64,000 nt of DNA from DATFKA01 sp042095835 (GTDB lineage: Bacteria; Bacteroidota; Bacteroidia; Chitinophagales; Saprospiraceae): contig JBELML010000004.1 in NCBI GenBank assembly GCA_042095835.1, positions 37,375 through 101,374 on the forward strand, read 5' to 3'. This document shows positions 51,410 to 59,569 of this stretch, in pieces. Position numbers and translations under genes: made by a program. The notes under the pieces are model-generated. The model saw only the letters and a list, made by a program, of their open reading frames with translations. It was not told the DNA's origin and made no database searches. Each line of letters opens with the position of its first letter. Position 1 is the stretch's first letter.

Positions 51410-52291
51410 TCATTCTTGGAAGCGCTTGAGCTTGTCGGTATCAAAGGTCCATTCAGGAGTGACCAATCTGCCACGTATTTGATTAGAAAACCAGGGACTC
51501 CACTCACTATTCTGAGGGTTATTTAAGATATGAATTTCTTGAGCAGGCATATAGGATTGGGCCAATAAAAATAAGCGCTCTTCTCCATCTATTTTGTGGG
51601 CGACATCCACTACAATGATTGCGTGGCCCGGACTTCCTCCTTGGATGAAGATGTCTCCTATTTGAATATCATTAATATCGCTTGGGACTAGTTCTTTTTC
51701 TAAAGAAAGCGTGCCTGCGTAGGCGAAAACCATATTGAGATATCTCCGAAAGCTTTGATAAGAGGTCTGCTTTTGATTGATGCTGTACCAGCTTACTGTA
51801 TTGCCTTCTACTTTTATGCGATTTCCAGCTCTCCATTTTTGATAATCAGCTTTAAAACCATTGGTAAAGTTGAAATGGAGTTGACTGTATTGTTGTGTTT
51901 TGTAGAGATATTCAGCACGTAGGCGCATGATGGCATCAGCGCATTGCTGGAGGTCCCGATTTCCCACATCCATTTTGACCACCGCTGCATGTACATCCGA
52001 GCGCATTTTAGGCCTACCGTCAAAGTAATGGACTTTTGCACCATGCTCCTGAAGAGGTAGCTGCCTTAGATAGTGAGCGAAAGATTGCTGTGATACCTGC
52101 GGGCGAAAATATCCTGAGGGGACTGCAAATCTTTTTGCTAAAGTATCCTGCTTGGTATCTATTTGCAAAGGTGGGATCGCGGTAGGAGACTCCAAGATAG
52201 CCGACTTGGTGCTTTCTTGTGCGAAGCTCTGCTGATCGTATTGGCAGGCCCAAAGCCCCAGGCAGAGTAAGATCATCCAGTTCGTTTTCAT
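51410..52291 (-). CDS. DUF4846 domain lipoprotein
   Basis: A 293-residue lipoprotein (lipobox LGLWAC). The body matches DUF4846: RFAVPSGYFR, SFAHYLRQLPLQEHGAKVHYFDGRPK, QCADAIMRLRAEYLY, and the C-terminal IQIGDIFIQGGSPGHAIIVVDVA with a Cys-less NlpC/P60-like His segment. Such proteins may act on or bind cell-wall components (inference). It converges on the barrel-fusion gene with 18 bases between stops. A hairpin terminator sits in its upstream region (52404-52429). Confidence 0.85.
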   Translation of the reverse strand: MKTNWMILLCLGLWACQYDQQSFAQESTKSAILESPTAIPPLQIDTKQDTLAKRFAVPSGYFRPQVSQQSFAHYLRQLPLQEHGAKVHYFDGRPKMRSDVHAAVVKMDVGNRDLQQCADAIMRLRAEYLYKTQQYSQLHFNFTNGFKADYQKWRAGNRIKVEGNTVSWYSINQKQTSYQSFRRYLNMVFAYAGTLSLEKELVPSDINDIQIGDIFIQGGSPGHAIIVVDVAHKIDGEERLFLLAQSYMPAQEIHILNNPQNSEWSPWFSNQIRGRLVTPEWTFDTDKLKRFQE

Positions 52292-52396
52292 AGCTAATGT
52301 GGTTTTAAAGTATGCTTAGATGAAAACGAATGGAGTATCAGTGATTATTTTAAGGGGAATGTTAAAAAAGGGAATGGGAGAGGGCTTCCAAGTACT

Positions 52397-52491
52397 AAAA
52401 AAAGATGACCTTCCACTTGGAAGGCCATCACTTTACACTCACTAGTTTATGAAACTTAAGCCGACTGATATAGACGGTACTTACAAATAAA
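52397..52491 (-). ncRNA. Candidate small RNA or attenuating leader upstream of the DUF4846 gene
   Basis: On the minus strand, a -7-like TTTATTTG (52484-52491) with TTG 23 bases upstream would start a transcript near 52477. It ends in an 11-bp hairpin (52419-52429 with 52404-52414, one mismatch) followed by a run of seven T. No gene lies between, so this is either a short RNA of about 80 bases or a leader with transcription termination before DUF4846. Confidence 0.4.
52404..52429 (-). terminator. Intrinsic terminator on the minus strand without an upstream gene
   Basis: GATGGCCTTCC-AAGT-GGAAGGTCATC followed by TTTTTTT when read on the minus strand. The plus strand has no T tract after the hairpin. 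Confidence 0.7.
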
Positions 52492-52681
52492 ACTCTTTTG
52501 GGGGATAGTTATTGCAATTTTTATACTTAAATTTTTCTTAAATGTCTAATGATTATTGGGTGTATTTGCTTTTTAAGGACGATTGTAATAGCGGAAAGGT
52601 TGGTCGTTTTTAAAAAAAAATATTTCCCAAAATTCCAACTTTATGAAATGGAAGCACTCTTTCTAATAAAATCCAACACGA

Positions 52682-53242
52682 TTGAGATCATCCGACGCTA
52701 TATCACCACTGATTAAGAGATGCCTCGAAGGCGATCAAAGTGCACAGAAGCAACTTTATCATAACTACGTCCAAGCGATGTATAATGTTGCGATCCGTAT
52801 GGTCAGAAATCCGACAGATGCTGAGGATGTGTTGCAAGAGACCTTTCTTAAAGTGTTTCAGCAGTTACATCAGTTTCGAGGACAGTCGACTATTGGAGCA
52901 TGGATTAAGCAAATCACGGTACGCACGGCATTGAATTATTTAAGGAGAAAAAAAGAGACTGTAGACATCAATCTACAGCTACATGCCACTGAGGAAAAAA
53001 TGGAAGAGGGTGATGGAGCCTATAATGTCAAAGCAATACACGAAGCGATAAAAGCACTGCCTAAAGGGTGTAGAACTATTGTAAATCTACATTTGGTTGA
53101 GGGATATCAGCACAAAGAGATCGCTCAGATACTGCGCATCAGTGAATCGACCTCAAAGAGTCAATACCATCGAGGCAAAAAGATATTGAGAACGATTTTA
53201 AAAAAAAGTCAAAAAAATAAAATCATAAATGGATATGTCTAA
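52682..53242 (+). CDS. ECF RNA polymerase sigma factor
   Basis: A 186-residue sigma-70 factor: region 2 (YHNYVQAMYNVAIRMVRNPTDAEDVLQETFLKVFQQL, GAWIKQITVRTALNYLR) and region 4 (LPKGCRTIVNLHLVEGYQHKEIAQILRISESTSKSQYHRGKK). The start is TTG at 52682, since the upstream ATG codons lead into stops. It overlaps the anti-sigma gene by 14 bases. Third ECF factor in the window and close in sequence type to the one at 49.3 kb. Confidence 0.92.
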   Translation: MRSSDAISPLIKRCLEGDQSAQKQLYHNYVQAMYNVAIRMVRNPTDAEDVLQETFLKVFQQLHQFRGQSTIGAWIKQITVRTALNYLRRKKETVDINLQLHATEEKMEEGDGAYNVKAIHEAIKALPKGCRTIVNLHLVEGYQHKEIAQILRISESTSKSQYHRGKKILRTILKKSQKNKIINGYV

Positions 53243-53825
53243 TCCCAACGAAAAGACGAATCAAGAGCAAAGCCTAGAAGCTTTTGTGGATGAAAAACAA
53301 AAAGCTTTTGAGCGGGTAGAGATGTTCGATGCGGATCAGCTATGGACAAGGATTGCGCCAGAGGTGGAGGTAGCTTCCCCCAATGCGGGTTCTGGTTGGG
53401 GTATTCAATTGGGTACCTATTGGAAATGGAGTATTGCGGCTACTATTTTACTCCTCCTTGTTGCCGGATTGCTGTTGCAGAAAGGAGATCCAGGTATAGA
53501 GGAAGCTGCTTATACCAGCATTTTTCCTGAGATACAAGAACAAGTGGATCGCTACCAAGTGGAAATAACACAGAAAGAGGCGGCCATTGGCATCGATGAA
53601 CTACCACAGGGAGCCTACCAGCAAATATTTGATGAAATGGCCTTGCTAGAAGAAATTCGAGTGGAGTTGCTTAAGGATTTGCCAGCTTATGCAGACCAAG
53701 AAAAATTGAGATATCTATTTCTAAAATACTACGAGCAAAAAATAAAAATGCTCGACCGACTAGCGCGCGAAGTTGAAAAAAAAGAATCTAAAAAACAGAA
53801 AAATGAAGAAGATATTATTATGTAA
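53229..53825 (+). CDS. Putative anti-sigma factor (single-pass membrane protein)
   Basis: A 198-residue protein overlapping the sigma gene. The N-terminal cytoplasmic part (about 1-70) contains FVDEKQKAFERVEMFDADQLWTRIAP, similar in style to other Bacteroidota anti-sigma N termini. One membrane helix (WKWSIAATILLLLVAGLLLQ) precedes a helical periplasmic domain rich in Glu and Lys. Assignment as anti-sigma rests on gene order and topology, not on a recognised domain. It is coupled on both sides by overlaps. Confidence 0.75.
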   Translation: MDMSNPNEKTNQEQSLEAFVDEKQKAFERVEMFDADQLWTRIAPEVEVASPNAGSGWGIQLGTYWKWSIAATILLLLVAGLLLQKGDPGIEEAAYTSIFPEIQEQVDRYQVEITQKEAAIGIDELPQGAYQQIFDEMALLEEIRVELLKDLPAYADQEKLRYLFLKYYEQKIKMLDRLAREVEKKESKKQKNEEDIIM

Positions 53826-55101
53826 TTGTTTAGTGTTACTACTATTTATTGTACCTGGATTCGGCCAGGAGTCTCATGTGCTCAAAGGAGAATTGGAGGC
53901 TAAATCTTCCATCAATATCCAACATCGGCGAGGAGCCTTACGAGTATTACCTGCTACGGGAAATACCGTTTCTTGGGAAGCCCGTTTAACTTTTGAGTCA
54001 CCCGACGCGGCCTCTACTCAGCAGCTCTTGGATGCGTACAAGATAAGTGAAAATGTATCGGCTAATGAATTGAATATTGATTCTCAATTGAAGATTAAAC
54101 GCTACAATATTATCAATGGTCGATCAAAAATATACCTTGAAAATGGAGAAGTGATCAAAGGGATCAAGAAATTAAAAATTGACTTGACGGTCTATATTCC
54201 CTCTACACCCAATGTCAAAGTTTCCAACAAATATCAACCGATTACAATCGAAGCAGATATAACGGATAAGTTAGAGATCCAAGCCTATGAATGCGAAGTA
54301 ACTACTAAGGACATTAAGGGCGACCTGGACATGAACTCAAAGTATAGCAAAGGTCAGATTGGTGCTGCACAAAATATAAGAATAGAGTTGTATGAGTCGA
54401 AGCATGATTTTGGCAATGCTAAAGAAGTGGAGATCAATGCCAAGTACAGTACAATCAAATTTCAAAACCTAGCCAGTTTGAAGGGGAGCTCCTATGAGAA
54501 TAAAATTTATGGTCAGACGATCTCTGGCGAATTAAGTTTGACAGAAAAGTACTCAGATATGGAATTCAAAAAGATAGGTAGCGGCAAGGGCGTTTTCTAC
54601 GAAACAGACCTCAAAGTAGAGGAGGTTGGTGATTTGGAACTCCAAAGCAAATACTCTGATTACGACTTTCGGACGGTAGGCTCCCTTGAGTTCAGATCTT
54701 CTTATGAAGACGATGTTGAGGTAGTCAATCTAGAGCATTTAATATCACCAGCCTCCAAGTATACGACCTATACTATCACCGGTAGCTTAGCCAAGTCTGT
54801 AGAATTTGGAACAAGTTATGAGGATAAAATACGGGTAGGATCGGTTGCGTCTTCGTTTGAGTCCTTCCAGGTAGGAGAGGGCAAGTACACTAAAGTAGAT
54901 TGCGTGTTGCCTAAGAATCTAAGCTATGAGATGCAGGTAGATAATCGCTATACCAAGTTTGATGGTAGCGCCTTTCGATTAGATTATGCTAAATATAATC
55001 AGAAAGGAGATCAGATTCAATTCACGGGCACCTCGAAGAACAGCTCTGGTCGGGTAGTTTCTGTAGAAATGAAGTGTTATGATTGTAATTTAAATCTATA
55101 A
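53803..55101 (+). CDS. DUF4097-like beta-helix exported protein
   Basis: About 432 residues. The ATG at 53803 opens a clear signal peptide (ILLCNCLVLLLFIVPGFGQ); the longer frame from 53773 adds ten basic residues. The mature protein is a long run of short strands with a recurring K/SYSxxxF/I pattern (MNSKYSKGQI, NAKYSTIKF, TEKYSDMEF, QSKYSDYDF, RSSYEDDVEV), typical of DUF4097/putative auto-transporter adhesin head folds. It overlaps the anti-sigma gene by 23 bases and probably forms one operon with it, perhaps as an envelope sensor or a target of the sigma factor (inference). Confidence 0.78.
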   Translation: MKKILLCNCLVLLLFIVPGFGQESHVLKGELEAKSSINIQHRRGALRVLPATGNTVSWEARLTFESPDAASTQQLLDAYKISENVSANELNIDSQLKIKRYNIINGRSKIYLENGEVIKGIKKLKIDLTVYIPSTPNVKVSNKYQPITIEADITDKLEIQAYECEVTTKDIKGDLDMNSKYSKGQIGAAQNIRIELYESKHDFGNAKEVEINAKYSTIKFQNLASLKGSSYENKIYGQTISGELSLTEKYSDMEFKKIGSGKGVFYETDLKVEEVGDLELQSKYSDYDFRTVGSLEFRSSYEDDVEVVNLEHLISPASKYTTYTITGSLAKSVEFGTSYEDKIRVGSVASSFESFQVGEGKYTKVDCVLPKNLSYEMQVDNRYTKFDGSAFRLDYAKYNQKGDQIQFTGTSKNSSGRVVSVEMKCYDCNLNL

Positions 55102-55107
55102 AGTAAA

Positions 55108-55139
55108 GCTGCCTTTTAGAAACTTTCCTAAAAGGCAGC
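55108..55139 (+). terminator. Terminator after the sigma/DUF4097 operon
   Basis: A perfect 12-bp stem (55108-55119 with 55128-55139) around an 8-base loop. Confidence 0.8.
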
Positions 55140-55162
55140 CTACAAAATCCCATGAACAACAC

Positions 55163-55221
55163 GATTTATAGCTCTACGAAGAGTAGCGTATAAATCAAGG
55201 ATTGAAGTGTTCCTTCAATCC
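55163..55221. other. Two stem-loops in a convergent gap
   Basis: GATTTATA/TATAAATC (55163-55170 with 55189-55196) encloses an inner CTAC/GTAG stem. It is followed by a perfect 9-bp hairpin, GGATTGAAG/CTTCAATCC (55199-55207 with 55213-55221). Neither has a U tract. Confidence 0.5.
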
Positions 55222-55274
55222 GAACCCTAAAGTCACAGATAAGGTAGTTGCAATCAAGGACTTTGGCTTTGCTT

Positions 55275-55299
55275 TTTATCACCTAGAGGAGATGATAAA
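55275..55299 (-). terminator. Hairpin at the 3' end of the rhodanese gene
   Basis: TTTATCA and TGATAAA pair (55275-55281 with 55293-55299) with an inner CCT/AGG, just after the minus-strand rhodanese stop. Confidence 0.5.
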
Positions 55300-55305
55300 T
55301 GCTGC

Positions 55306-55590
55306 TTAGCCTTCAGTTTTAGCTTCGTTAACCACTTCCCATCCGCCGCCATTATAGACTTCTGTCTGGCCTTTAGCTTCCAGGATTTTGGTAGCCATAC
55401 CACTTCGGCCACCCGAGCGGCACATTAGAATTAATGGTCTGGGCATATCTGCAAACTCTGCTGCTCTGTTTTGTACCTCTCCGAGTGGGATGTTGATCGC
55501 ACCTTCTACGTGACCTTCTTCGTACTCATAAGGTTCTCTAACATCTACGAGAGTCGCATTGGGCTGATTTAATAGTTCTTTTAAATCCAT
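55306..55590 (-). CDS. Single-domain rhodanese
   Basis: A 94-residue sulfurtransferase carrying sulfane sulfur on Cys57 in the loop CRSGGRSG. VDVREPYEYEEGHVEGAINIPLGEV is the diagnostic N-terminal half. No signal peptide, so cytoplasmic. It lies 187 bases downstream of the CstB-like gene on the same strand and could accept sulfur from, or deliver it to, the dioxygenase (inference from sulfide-detoxification operons). Confidence 0.93.
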   Translation of the reverse strand: MDLKELLNQPNATLVDVREPYEYEEGHVEGAINIPLGEVQNRAAEFADMPRPLILMCRSGGRSGMATKILEAKGQTEVYNGGGWEVVNEAKTEG

Positions 55591-55777
55591 AGTTGAAATT
55601 TTGAATTGACAAAGTAAACAACGCTTGGGCTATTTACAAAGTTTAGGGGCGAAGTTGTTTAAAAAGGAAGCTGCCTCTGCTCATCTATTTGGGAAGACTA
55701 GCAATGAAGCAGCTTCATCGTAGCATCTCTCTAAGAATAGAGACCTACTATCACAATCGAACAATTACCTGTTAAAG

Positions 55778-57187
55778 CTATAATTCTGTAATTTGCTCTT
55801 CGAATTGACTGGTTGGTAAATCTGTTTCGAGCAGTGCCTTAAACCCACCTATGACATTGACAACTTGGTCATATCCTCTAGATTTCAAGATAGAAGCCAT
55901 GATTACGGAGCGGTAGCCGCTAGCACAGTATAAATAATAGCTTGCATCGGTTTTCAATTGAGCGATATTTCTATTGATAAAGTCTAGTGGGAAATTCTCC
56001 GCACCAAGCATGTGTTGTGTGCTATACTCACTAGCTTTTCTGGCATCTAAGAGGTTGATATCTTGTTTTTTCATAAGCTCAACTAGCTCCTCAGGGGTGA
56101 TGTCTTTGACTTGATCTACTTCTTCGTTTGCAGCAGTCCAAGCTTCAAAACCTCCTTCTAAGTAGCCAATGGCATTGTCGTATCCAACTCTTGCCAAACG
56201 CGTGACCACTTCATTCTCCCGACCTGGATCGGCAATGAATAAGATGGGTTGTTTGAGGTCCAGAATCAGAGCGCCTACCCACATCGCAAAGCTTCCATCA
56301 AGCCCTATAAAGATAGCACCTGGAATAAATCCTTTAGTGAATACGGTCTTTTGACGGGTATCGAGTACTAGCGCTTCTTCTTCAGCCCAGGCGGCTTTGA
56401 ATGCTCTTACGCTGAGTGCTTGCAATCCTCGTGCTCTTATTTGATCTAGACTTTCGTAGCCCATCTTATTGAGGACTGCATTTTTAGGAAAATATTGAGG
56501 CGGGTCGACGAGACCATCGGTGACCTCTTTTACAAACTCTGCTCTACTCATATCTGGGCGTAAAGCATAGTTGAATTCTTTCTGCTCCCCAAGTAAGCCG
56601 GTAGTTTCACAACTCATTTTTTTACCACAAGCCGAGCCTGCGCCGTGTCCAGGATAGACGATCACCTCATCAGCCAAAGGCATGATTTTATTGCGAAGAC
56701 TGTCATATAGTAAGCCCGCTAAATCTTCTCTTGATAAATCCGATTTTACGGCTAGGTCAGGTCGACCAACATCGCCTAAAAATAGCGTGTCGCCAGTGAA
56801 GATGGCATAGTCTTTTCCGTCTTGATCTATCAATAAATAGGTAGTAGATTCCATGGTATGCCCTGGTGTATGCAGCACTTTGATCTGGATATCGCCTACT
56901 TTCAATATCTCTTCATCGCTTGCAGTATAGGCTTTAAAGTTGGGTGCTGCTGTGGGGCCGTATACAATGGTTGCTCCTGTTTTTTGGGCTAAATCTAGAT
57001 GTCCAGAAACAAAATCTGCATGAAAATGCGTCTCTAAGACATACTTCAGACTGGCACCATCTCGCTTTAATCGCTCTAGGTAGGGATCAGATTCGCGTAA
57101 AGGATCAATGACCACGACTTCTCCTTTACTTTCGATATAATAGGCAGCTTCTGCCAGACATCCGGTATAGATTTGTTCAACTTTCAT
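55778..57187 (-). CDS. CstB-like persulfide dioxygenase-rhodanese fusion
   Basis: A 469-residue cytoplasmic protein with an N-terminal metallo-beta-lactamase-fold persulfide dioxygenase domain (1-245; metal motif THFHADFVSGH at 53-63; HTPGHTMEST; FTGDTLFLGDVGRPDL; YPGHGAGSACGK), a middle rhodanese domain lacking its catalytic Cys (ILFIADPGREN) and a C-terminal rhodanese with Cys in YYLYCASGYRS. This order matches CstB of sulfide-oxidising operons, which converts persulfides to thiosulfate. The HADF variant of the usual HADH is normal for this branch. Followed by a separate rhodanese. Confidence 0.9.
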   Translation of the reverse strand: MKVEQIYTGCLAEAAYYIESKGEVVVIDPLRESDPYLERLKRDGASLKYVLETHFHADFVSGHLDLAQKTGATIVYGPTAAPNFKAYTASDEEILKVGDIQIKVLHTPGHTMESTTYLLIDQDGKDYAIFTGDTLFLGDVGRPDLAVKSDLSREDLAGLLYDSLRNKIMPLADEVIVYPGHGAGSACGKKMSCETTGLLGEQKEFNYALRPDMSRAEFVKEVTDGLVDPPQYFPKNAVLNKMGYESLDQIRARGLQALSVRAFKAAWAEEEALVLDTRQKTVFTKGFIPGAIFIGLDGSFAMWVGALILDLKQPILFIADPGRENEVVTRLARVGYDNAIGYLEGGFEAWTAANEEVDQVKDITPEELVELMKKQDINLLDARKASEYSTQHMLGAENFPLDFINRNIAQLKTDASYYLYCASGYRSVIMASILKSRGYDQVVNVIGGFKALLETDLPTSQFEEQITEL

Positions 57188-57788
57188 GCTAATTAAGTTT
57201 CGTTTGGTTAATAAATAAACTGAATCATATGCCTACAAATCTACAGCTAGAAGGGAGGTGCTTTCAGTGATTTCTATCACAGGTATAGCAATGACTTTAG
57301 TCACTGTTAGATAATGATCTGCTTAGGTTGAAGCTTCGGTGATTGGAAATGGGTAGGTGAATATTGATCGCCTACGCTGGAGCTTCGGCACTTGAAAAAA
57401 GGGTGATTAAGTTGAGTTGTATGGGTGTTTTGGACTTAGGCTGCGAAGAGAAGTGTCTATTATTAGGAGCAGCTCTTTGGTATGGGCGTAGCTGCTTGTT
57501 GGCTGTTTATATTGGCAAAGCTGAAGTAGGAGGATTATTAAATAAAAAACGAAGGGCCAGCTGCTTAGATTGAATGCGCGCATAGACCGTAGGATACTTC
57601 AGAAGTATCTTCTCTATTGCAATACAATTCAATGCTAAGGAGCCAGACCCTAAGCCAATAGTTAAGCAGGAAATAAATGAATCTTATGGTTAGTTCGTTA
57701 TTGACAGATATCTATAGGTCTTGAGCTTTTCAACTGATAAGACAGCGATAAACTAGCATACCGTAGACCTATAGGTGGTGCATGTTTA
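57188..57788. other. 600-bp intergenic region with repeats
   Basis: No convincing gene. Two imperfect ~38-base direct repeats sharing AGCTTCGG occur at 57316-57353 and 57366-57403. A perfect 10-bp inverted repeat, CTATAGGTCT/AGACCTATAG, lies at 57712-57721 and 57765-57774, just downstream of the S24 gene. A 69-codon frame at 57364 lacks coding character. Confidence 0.4.
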
Positions 57789-58529
57789 TTAGTTGAGATC
57801 AGAAATTCTTCTGATAACTTGGTATAAACGGGTATACTCGTTGACTTCTTCCTCAAAGGGATCATGCTCAAGATGGTTGGCTGAGATCATTTTGAGTTGC
57901 GTAACTCTACCATTAGAGTCGAATATCTTTTGTACATACTTGACCCAAAGTGCGCCATTGTTTTTAACCGCGTATATTTTGTTGTCTCTAATTTCGTGTG
58001 GGCTATTGATCTCCTTACAGATCACAGTATCACCATCATTGATCACAGGGATCATACTGTTACCGTTGATAGGGAATGCAACTAAGCCATTTCCACTTAA
58101 ACCCGGAACACTAAAATATTCATGATCCTCTTTAGCAAAACCACCTACATCAACCGCAGAACCGGCAAAAGCTTCGGTGGTAGTAAACAAGATATTACCT
58201 TTCCCTGTAAAGGAAACATCATCGACATCAGGGCGAGCTGGAAGATCAAAACCAAAAGGTGTACCAATACCGTCGATCAGATAGGATTCATTAACACCGT
58301 ATTCTCGGCAAAGGCTACGCGCATGGCGATAATCAATACACCGTTTATCATCTGGATTCAAAAAAGCTCTGATAATATGGCCATAAGCTCGATTACCTAA
58401 AATACGCTCAGCAAAATCACCAATACCCCTGCCATTTCTATCATTTGGCAGTATCTCACCACGCTCCTCTAAAAGGCGAAAAACTTTTCTGAATCGATCG
58501 TTAAGTTCAATTCTATCTTCCCTGATCAT
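57789..58529 (-). CDS. S24/LexA-like repressor-protease
   Basis: A 246-residue regulator. The N-terminal ~95 residues are helical and DNA-binding-like (FAERILGNRAYGHIIRAFLNPDDKRCIDYRHARSLCREYGVNESYLIDGIGTPF, XRE type). The C-terminal S24 domain carries the nucleophile Ser158 in NGNSMIPVINDGD and Lys197 in LWVKYVQK. An Ala122-Gly123 dipeptide lies 35 residues before the Ser, the spacing of the LexA/CI self-cleavage site. It may be a stress- or prophage-type repressor, but no phage genes surround it. Confidence 0.87.
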   Translation of the reverse strand: MIREDRIELNDRFRKVFRLLEERGEILPNDRNGRGIGDFAERILGNRAYGHIIRAFLNPDDKRCIDYRHARSLCREYGVNESYLIDGIGTPFGFDLPARPDVDDVSFTGKGNILFTTTEAFAGSAVDVGGFAKEDHEYFSVPGLSGNGLVAFPINGNSMIPVINDGDTVICKEINSPHEIRDNKIYAVKNNGALWVKYVQKIFDSNGRVTQLKMISANHLEHDPFEEEVNEYTRLYQVIRRISDLN

Positions 58530-58659
58530 GATTAAATTGTTTTATATCTCCGAATATGAACACAATTTAAAACAGAAAATTGATAAAAACAAATTATTTC
58601 AAACTTTTCTAGGTAAGTGTTATTTTGTTTCTACAAATGATTGGAAAAGTGTGGACTTA

Positions 58660-59532
58660 TTATCGTAGCGGTATTATGGTTTTTAAGGCTTCCTCCATGC
58701 GTTGTGGTTGAAAGCCAATTTTGTACGTTTCTTCGGAGTCTAATGTGACATTGGCAGGTCGTTCGGGATAAAGGGAAAGCGCTTTTTGTTGGGTGGATAA
58801 GACTAGGGTATGATCCACTTTAAGCTGTTTGGCCAAGAGCATAGCCATCTCATACCTTGACAAACTTTCGGGACCACCCAGATGCCAGATACCAGAAAGT
58901 TGCTGCTCCAAAAGTAGTTGTATGCCTCCCACAATGTCTTTGGCATGAGCCGCACTTCTGAATTCATCATTGAATGCTTGGACTTGCTCTCCTTTTTGGA
59001 GCTTTGATTGCCACTCGCCCAAAAAGTTTTTCCCCTGCTGACCAAGTCCGTAAAGTAAAGGTAGACGCACAATGGTCGCTTCTGGGTAAATATCTAATAT
59101 TCTGCGCTCGGCTTCTTTCTTTTGTTTACCATAAAGATTAACTGGCTGAGTTGCGCTTTCTGGGTGATAAGGGGCCTTTGCACCATCAAACACTAAATCA
59201 GAAGAGGTGAAGATGAACGGAATTTTCCTATCTCTTGCAGCTAAAGCCAGGTAGGTAGGTGTGACCACATTTAGGCGATAACTGGAATCTGGATTTTGGG
59301 CGCATTGTGCGGGTTTGGAGATGGCAGCGGTATGTACAATTGCATCTGGCTTGACTTTAGCTATGAATTTCTGGACCTTAGAAATATCCTGTAGGTTGAT
59401 TTCTTTGAAATAGATACTCCCTTTATGGGGCGCGCTATTCAAATAGGTGCCTGAGACTCGCCAATCTTTTGGGGAATGGTGAATAAAGTAATAGCCTAAG
59501 AATCCTGAAATTCCCGTGATTAAAACGCGCAT
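58660..59532 (-). CDS. RmlD-like SDR family reductase
   Basis: A 290-residue extended short-chain dehydrogenase of the dTDP-4-dehydrorhamnose-reductase type. NAD(P) motif ITGISGFLGYYF, DAIVHTAAISKPAQCAQNP, SSDLVFDG and the catalytic YGKQK are visible. The C-terminal WHLGGPESLSRYEMAMLLA fits RmlD-like proteins. No other rhamnose genes are nearby, so the substrate may be another nucleotide sugar. It precedes the minus-strand S24 gene and follows queE. Confidence 0.86.
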   Translation of the reverse strand: MRVLITGISGFLGYYFIHHSPKDWRVSGTYLNSAPHKGSIYFKEINLQDISKVQKFIAKVKPDAIVHTAAISKPAQCAQNPDSSYRLNVVTPTYLALAARDRKIPFIFTSSDLVFDGAKAPYHPESATQPVNLYGKQKKEAERRILDIYPEATIVRLPLLYGLGQQGKNFLGEWQSKLQKGEQVQAFNDEFRSAAHAKDIVGGIQLLLEQQLSGIWHLGGPESLSRYEMAMLLAKQLKVDHTLVLSTQQKALSLYPERPANVTLDSEETYKIGFQPQRMEEALKTIIPLR

Positions 59533-59569
59533 AATGAGTTTTGCATTGAGGCGGAAAAATAGCGATTCA

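Noticed and set aside
57364..57573. 69-codon open frame in the gene-poor region
   Set aside because: Cys/Gly/Leu-rich composition without domain or start signal, spans imperfect direct repeats, no neighbour overlap; judged chance.
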